DNA from: UBA1672 sp964587815 | Lineage (GTDB): Bacteria; Pseudomonadota; Alphaproteobacteria; Micavibrionales; Micavibrionaceae | Direction of reading: 5' to 3' | NCBI GenBank assembly: GCA_964587815.1 | Contig: CAZPMH010000015.1 | Span: forward strand, 1 to 54,272 | DNA: 54,272 nucleotides | In this document: positions 50,176 to 54,272 of the stretch, one piece after another | Position numbering within the stretch: the stretch's first letter is position 1 | How the letters are laid out: each line of letters begins with the position of its first letter | Notes under the pieces: generated by a model | Seen by the model: the letters and a program-made list of their open reading frames with translations, nothing else | The model's database searches: none | Told to the model about the DNA's origin: nothing | Translations under genes and position numbers: made by a program

Positions 50176-51186
50176 ATGAACACAGCAGAATTGAGCTACA
50201 CACCCGAAGTCGCCAAGGCAACTGCACCGATTTACGACAAGCTGGAAAACCAATTCCAGCGCGATCACTGGGAAACGATTGCCCCCTATATTTACGAGAT
50301 TAACCGCCTGAAAAAAGAAAAGAATGCCGTTATTCTTGCGCATAACTATATGACGCCTGATATTTTCTTTGGCGTTGGCGATGTGGTTGGCGACTCGCTG
50401 ATGCTGGCGCAACGCGCGGCTGATTCGGATGCAGATATTATTGTTCAATGCGGTGTGCATTTCATGGCGGAGACGTCCAAGATTCTTTGCCCTGAGAAGA
50501 AAGTTCTTATTCCTGACATGAAGGCGGGCTGTTCTTTATCTGAGTCAATTACGGGTGAGGATGTGAAAGCGCTCAAGGCAAAGTATCCGGGCGTTCCTGT
50601 TGTGACATATGTGAACACATCAGCAGATGTTAAGGCGGAGAGTGATGTGTGCTGCACCTCCTCAAATGCGTTGAAAATCGTCAACGCGCTTGGCGAACAA
50701 GGCCATGATACGGTGATTATGACGCCTGATATGTATTTGGCAAAGAATGTTGCCGCCGAGACGGATGTGAAAGTGATTTTCTGGGAAGGGGCGTGCATGG
50801 TGCATGAGCGTTTTACCCCGCAAGATATTATCGATGCTCGTAAGACATACGATGATATCATCGTGCTGGCGCACCCTGAGTGCCCACCTGAGGTTATGGC
50901 CGAGGCGGATTATGCAGGTTCAACCGCGCAGATGAATAATTTTATTCGTGATAAGCAACCAAAGCGCGCCATGCTAATGACCGAATGTTCGATGAGCGAT
51001 AATATCGCGGCGGAAAACCCGAATGTTGAGATGATCGGCACGTGCCAAATGTGCCCGCACATGAAACGCATCACCTTGCCGAAAATTTTGACATCGTTGC
51101 AGACCGAAGAGCCCGAAGTGATTATCGACCCGGAAATCTCCGCCCGAGCAAAGATCGCCGTGGATCGTATGCTGGAGCTGAGCTAG
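50176..51186 (+). CDS. nadA: quinolinate synthase
   Basis: NadA condenses iminoaspartate with dihydroxyacetone phosphate to quinolinate, using a 4Fe-4S cluster. The 336-residue protein has AHNYMTPDIFF near the start, VQCGVHFMAETSKIL with one cluster Cys, SADVKAESDVCCTSSNA with the second, and GTCQMCPHMKRITL with the third. AAAGGGG precedes the ATG. nadC follows after five bases; nadB is not in the window. The 147-base gap upstream is shared with the divergent AIG2-like gene. Confidence 0.97.
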   Translation: MNTAELSYTPEVAKATAPIYDKLENQFQRDHWETIAPYIYEINRLKKEKNAVILAHNYMTPDIFFGVGDVVGDSLMLAQRAADSDADIIVQCGVHFMAETSKILCPEKKVLIPDMKAGCSLSESITGEDVKALKAKYPGVPVVTYVNTSADVKAESDVCCTSSNALKIVNALGEQGHDTVIMTPDMYLAKNVAAETDVKVIFWEGACMVHERFTPQDIIDARKTYDDIIVLAHPECPPEVMAEADYAGSTAQMNNFIRDKQPKRAMLMTECSMSDNIAAENPNVEMIGTCQMCPHMKRITLPKILTSLQTEEPEVIIDPEISARAKIAVDRMLELS

Positions 51187-51191
51187 ATCCG

Positions 51192-52034
51192 ATGCAACTG
51201 CCCTCAATATTGATTGAAGATTTGGTGCGTGCGGCCTTGAAAGAAGATTTCGGGCACGGGCTGGATATTACGAGCGCGAGCGTTTTGCCGCCATCTTTGA
51301 ATACGCGAGCGGTGTTTCGCGCGCGTGAAGAAGGTGTTTTGGCGGGGCTTATTCTGGGGCTTTCTGCGTTTTCTCATGTTGACCCTGAATTTGAATTTGA
51401 GATTTTGGCGCAAGACGGTGATGTACTGGATGCGGGGCAGGATATTGCCGTCGTCTCCGGCCCTGCAGCATCCTTGCTGATGGCGGAGCGTGTGGCGTTG
51501 AATTTCATGACGCATTTATCAGGCATTGCCACACTGACGCGGCGTTATGTTCTGGCGGTTCAGGGCACGGATGCACGCATTGCCGATACACGCAAAACAC
51601 TGGCAGGGCTTCGGGCGGTGCAGAAATATGCGGTGCGCGCTGGCGGCGGCTTTAACCATCGTCACGGGCTGGATGATATGATTTTGATTAAAGATAACCA
51701 TATCGCAGCGGCGGGTGGAATTTCTGCGGTGTTAGACGCCGCGCAAGCCAATGTCGGACATGCGGTGAAAATTGAGATCGAGGTGGATACGCTAAAGCAG
51801 CTCGAAGAGGTTCTCTCACACGGGGGTGCGGATATTGTAATGCTGGATAATTTCACTCCGGATGATTTACGCAAAGGCGTTGAAATGGTAGATAAGCGCC
51901 TGATCGTCGAGGCCTCGGGCGGCGTGACACTGGAGACGGTGCGGGCAATCGCTGAGACAGGCGTGGATTATATCTCCGTCGGGGCACTTACCCATTCCGC
52001 GCCCGCCTTTGATATCGGCTTGGATATTGATTAA
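51192..52034 (+). CDS. nadC: nicotinate-nucleotide diphosphorylase (carboxylating)
   Basis: NadC turns quinolinate and PRPP into nicotinate mononucleotide. The 280-residue protein has ALKEDFGHGLDITSAS, RVALNFMTHLSGIATLT, IADTRKTLAGLRAVQKYAV and GGGFNHRHGLDDMILIKDNH, and its length is normal. The frame is open back to 51042 inside nadA, but the ATG at 51192 matches the family start, and a GGAG lies 15 bases upstream within the nadA end. It directly follows nadA and is co-transcribed with it. Confidence 0.97.
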   Translation: MQLPSILIEDLVRAALKEDFGHGLDITSASVLPPSLNTRAVFRAREEGVLAGLILGLSAFSHVDPEFEFEILAQDGDVLDAGQDIAVVSGPAASLLMAERVALNFMTHLSGIATLTRRYVLAVQGTDARIADTRKTLAGLRAVQKYAVRAGGGFNHRHGLDDMILIKDNHIAAAGGISAVLDAAQANVGHAVKIEIEVDTLKQLEEVLSHGGADIVMLDNFTPDDLRKGVEMVDKRLIVEASGGVTLETVRAIAETGVDYISVGALTHSAPAFDIGLDID

Positions 52035-52036
52035 CT

Positions 52037-52480
52037 TTACAGCAACCCCGCCTCTTTCAGGCCTTTGGCGATGTCTTGGGGGATGTCGTCTTCTTCGCGG
52101 TCTTCGCCTTTGTAAATGCCCTTGTCGGGCGGGGCATCGCCGGGTTTGAGGTAGCGCCAGCCTTGGAAGGCGCGTTTGGGCATGTGGACGGTTTCGATCA
52201 TTTCGGCATCTTGCATGATCATGCACATTGTGCCTTTCACCTTCGTATCAACCATTTCGAAGCCGAGAATTTTGTGACGGCAGACGATGCGCCCCTTCAC
52301 CACGCGGTAGATAGAGCCCTCGGTGCGCAGAATCTCATCGGCACGTTTGGGTTTATACCGCGTCCAGCAGGGAACGGCGGGCACGCCGTTGTAATCGACC
52401 ACATGTGATGCCTGCCAATCGTAAAATTCTTTCAAATCCGATGCGCCGACGACCAGCTTTATGATGTGTACGGGTGTCAT
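52037..52480 (-). CDS. DUF1489 family protein
   Basis: A 147-residue protein of a family widespread in alphaproteobacteria. It has the family's IIKLVVGASDLKEFYDWQ start, KRADEIL, GSIYRVVKGRIVCRHKILGF and the PKRAFQGWRYLKPGDAPPD segment. It looks cytoplasmic. No reaction is known to me. It is convergent with nadC, with two bases between the stops, and lies 16 bases after the end of sdhB. Confidence 0.9.
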   Translation of the reverse strand: MTPVHIIKLVVGASDLKEFYDWQASHVVDYNGVPAVPCWTRYKPKRADEILRTEGSIYRVVKGRIVCRHKILGFEMVDTKVKGTMCMIMQDAEMIETVHMPKRAFQGWRYLKPGDAPPDKGIYKGEDREEDDIPQDIAKGLKEAGLL

Positions 52481-52496
52481 TCGAGTCTCGCCATTA

Positions 52497-53306
52497 TCAC
52501 TGGCGGGCGACCATCATTTTTTTAATCTCTGCGATCGCCTTAGCGGGGTTTAAACCCTTCGGGCAAGTGTTGGTGCAGTTCATGATGGTGTGACAGCGGT
52601 AGAGGCGGAACGGGTCTTCGAGTTGGTCGAGGCGTTCGCCTGTGGCGTCGTCACGGCTGTCTGCGATCCAGCGGTAGGCTTGGAGCAGGATAGCGGGGCC
52701 TAAAAACCTGTCGCCATTCCACCAGTAAGACGGGCAGCTGGTTGAACAGCAGAAGCACAAGATACAAGCGGCAGGGCCGTGGCCGTCAGAGCCGTTCAGC
52801 ACGAGTGCGTTTTCTTCTGATTGAAGGCGTTCGCGGTTACTTGCGGGTGTATCGGATTTTAACCACGGCTCAATTGATGCGTATTGCGCGTATACATGGT
52901 TCAGGTCGGGCACAAGGTCTTTGACGACAGGCATATGCGGTAAAGGTGTGACCTTGATGTCGCCTTTTACGTCTGCGATTGGTTTCGTGCAGGCGAGTGT
53001 GTTTGTACCGTCGATATTCATCGCGCATGACCCGCAAATACCTTCGCGGCAAGAGCGGCGCAAGGTGAGCGTGGAGTCGATGTCGTTTTTGATGTAGAGC
53101 AAAGCGTCCAGAACCATCGGGCCACATTGATCCAGATCAATTTTGAAGCTGTCCAAACGCGGGTTTTTCACCTCGCCTTTTTCGTCTTTATCATCAGGCG
53201 ACCAGCGGTATATTTTCAGCGTTTTTGTGCGCTTCGCGCCGTTGGCGGCATCAATTGTTTCGCCATTGAGGATTTTGGAATTTTTCGGTAATGCAAATTC
53301 AGCCAT
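52497..53306 (-). CDS. sdhB: succinate dehydrogenase iron-sulfur subunit
   Basis: SdhB carries electrons from SdhA to the membrane anchor of complex II. The 269-residue protein has the 2Fe-2S Cys set in CREGICGSCAMNIDG and ACTKP, and the 4Fe-4S and 3Fe-4S sets in ACILCFCCSTSCPSYWW and CHTIMNCTNTCPKGLNP. The second cluster's spacing matches quinone-reducing complex II proteins. The upstream GGAGAA is a good ribosome site. sdhA precedes it by 27 bases. Confidence 0.98.
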   Translation of the reverse strand: MAEFALPKNSKILNGETIDAANGAKRTKTLKIYRWSPDDKDEKGEVKNPRLDSFKIDLDQCGPMVLDALLYIKNDIDSTLTLRRSCREGICGSCAMNIDGTNTLACTKPIADVKGDIKVTPLPHMPVVKDLVPDLNHVYAQYASIEPWLKSDTPASNRERLQSEENALVLNGSDGHGPAACILCFCCSTSCPSYWWNGDRFLGPAILLQAYRWIADSRDDATGERLDQLEDPFRLYRCHTIMNCTNTCPKGLNPAKAIAEIKKMMVARQ

Positions 53307-53333
53307 TTCTTTTCTCCTTATCGCCCCTCTACT

Positions 53334-54272
53334 TTAGTATACACGTTTTTTAGCAGGAAATGTTTCAACTTCGTCAGTCAGTGTGTCCATGATGACGGGG
53401 CGGTAGTCGATTTTACTATTCCCCTTCTCATCAAGATAGGCGACGGTGTGTTTCATCCATTTTTCATCGTTTCTGTCGGGGAAGTCCTCGCGAGCATGTG
53501 CGCCGCGTGATTCCTCACGGTTTGCGGCGGAATGCATGGAGACCACAGCCTGACCGAGCAAGTTATCAAGTTCAAGAACTTCGACCAGATCCGTGTTGAA
53601 GATCATGGAGCGGTCTTTAATGCCGAGATCAACTTTGCCTGAGAAGCATTCGTTAATTTTGCCAACGCCCTCATTCAACGTTTCGCCTGTGCGGAATACT
53701 GCGGCGTAATCCTGCATGGTTTTTTGCATTTGCGTGCGGAGCTCCGCGGTGGATGTGCCGCCCTTCGCATTGCGGTAATGATCAAGCCTTTCCAGAGCGC
53801 GTGTGCCATCATCAGCGCCGAGTGGCTTGTGTGATGTGCCTGATTTTACTGTTTCGGCGGCCGTATTAGCGGCGGCGCGGCCAAAGACCACAAGATCGAG
53901 CAACGAGTTGGAGCCGAGGCGGTTTGCGCCGTGAACGGAGATACAGCCTGCCTCACCAATTGCCATCAGGCCGGGCACGATAGCATTCGGGTCGTCTTTG
54001 GTCGGGTTTATGACTTCGGTTTTATAATTGGTGGGGATACCGCCCATATTGTAGTGCACAGTCGGCAGAACAGGGATTGGCTCTTTTGTTACATCAACGC
54101 CTGCGAAAATTTTGGCGGTTTCGGCGATGCCCGGCAAGCGCTCCTGAATGACTTCAGGCTCGAGGTGCATCAGGTTTAGATGGATGTGGTCGTTATTCGC
54201 GCCCACGCCGCGGCCTTCGCGGATTTCGATGGTCATTGAACGGGAGACAACATCACGGGATGCGAGGTCTTT
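53334..54272 (-). CDS. sdhA: succinate dehydrogenase flavoprotein subunit, partial (C-terminal part)
   Basis: The last 312 codons of SdhA; the frame runs open off the right edge of the window. An in-frame ATG at 54236 is internal and not the real start, because the 12 codons before it are open and continue the family sequence. Visible signs are VHYNMGGIPTN of the substrate site, CISVHGANRLGSNSLLDLVVFG near the FAD, and the C-terminal SRGAHAREDFPDRND block. The FAD-linking His and the N-terminal nucleotide motif lie outside. It precedes sdhB in the usual sdhCDAB order. Confidence 0.97.
   Translation of the reverse strand, partial: KDLASRDVVSRSMTIEIREGRGVGANNDHIHLNLMHLEPEVIQERLPGIAETAKIFAGVDVTKEPIPVLPTVHYNMGGIPTNYKTEVINPTKDDPNAIVPGLMAIGEAGCISVHGANRLGSNSLLDLVVFGRAAANTAAETVKSGTSHKPLGADDGTRALERLDHYRNAKGGTSTAELRTQMQKTMQDYAAVFRTGETLNEGVGKINECFSGKVDLGIKDRSMIFNTDLVEVLELDNLLGQAVVSMHSAANREESRGAHAREDFPDRNDEKWMKHTVAYLDEKGNSKIDYRPVIMDTLTDEVETFPAKKRVY

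Noticed and set aside
51042..51191. N-terminal extension of nadC
   Set aside because: It lies inside nadA and does not match the family; ATG 51192 does.
1..54272. CRISPR array, prophage, integron or transposase
   Set aside because: I saw no regularly spaced direct repeats, integrase, phage structural gene or transposase; the only mobile element is the short palindromic repeat in ileS.

Overview
The window looks like ordinary chromosome from an alphaproteobacterium of moderate GC content. The support is family-level: an ATP12-type F1-ATPase chaperone, DUF1489 and DUF3035 proteins, a LapG-type (BTLCP) transglutaminase-like peptidase, a phasin, an overlapping crcB/RluA pair, and ribF, ileS, lspA, DUF3035 and two M16 peptidases close together. 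I cannot name the genus. No prophage, insertion sequence, CRISPR array or rRNA operon was seen. There is one tRNA, at the left edge.

Layout: (1) 1-4850, minus strand: tRNA-Glu, an acidic protein of unknown function, a methionine-salvage operon mtnB-mtnD-mtnC-mtnA and a class II glutamine amidotransferase. (2) 4970-10140, plus strand: a strong sigma70-type promoter, two tandem RimK-type ATP-grasp ligases, and a 979-residue serralysin-like RTX metalloprotease. (3) 10200-19950: a phasin whose promoter is bracketed by two matching palindromes, a PBP-type D,D-carboxypeptidase with a SPOR domain, a pilin-like membrane protein, a FlgO-like lipoprotein pair, a small winged-helix-like protein behind iron-box-like sequence, hldE, a c-di-GMP-domain/LapG-type protease fusion, an acyltransferase and a Ppx/GppA relative. 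(4) 19955-27580, minus strand: ileS carrying an in-frame palindromic mobile repeat, three tandem paralogs of a family I do not recognise, an AEC transporter and ribF. (5) 27690-30445, plus strand: a bufferin-type cassette (DUF2282 precursor, DUF692 MNIO enzyme, DUF2063 partner, DoxX) behind a promoter resembling the Caulobacter SigF type. (6) 30551-42790, plus strand: lspA, DUF3035 lipoprotein, an M16 active/inactive pair, pgi, a pentapeptide-repeat protein, mutL, a small membrane protein and a spermidine-synthase-like membrane protein. (7) 42805-54272: ATP12, an AsmA-like protein, RluA-type pseudouridine synthase, crcB, a DMT transporter, an acetyltransferase, rarA, a gamma-glutamylcyclotransferase-like protein, nadA-nadC, DUF1489, sdhB and a partial sdhA.

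Most genes are housekeeping: methionine salvage, NAD synthesis, FAD synthesis, succinate oxidation, heptose activation, lipoprotein maturation and mismatch repair. The accessory content worth a second look is the tandem triplet at 23116-25671, the MshEN-like/LapG-type fusion at 16671-17663, the palindromic element inside ileS, the bufferin cassette with its promoter, the duplicated RimK genes and the double operator at the phasin promoter.

No stretch longer than 300 bases lacks a gene. The largest gaps are 4847-5092 and 10630-10875 (246 bases each) and 27578-27790 (213 bases). All three hold the promoter elements listed below.
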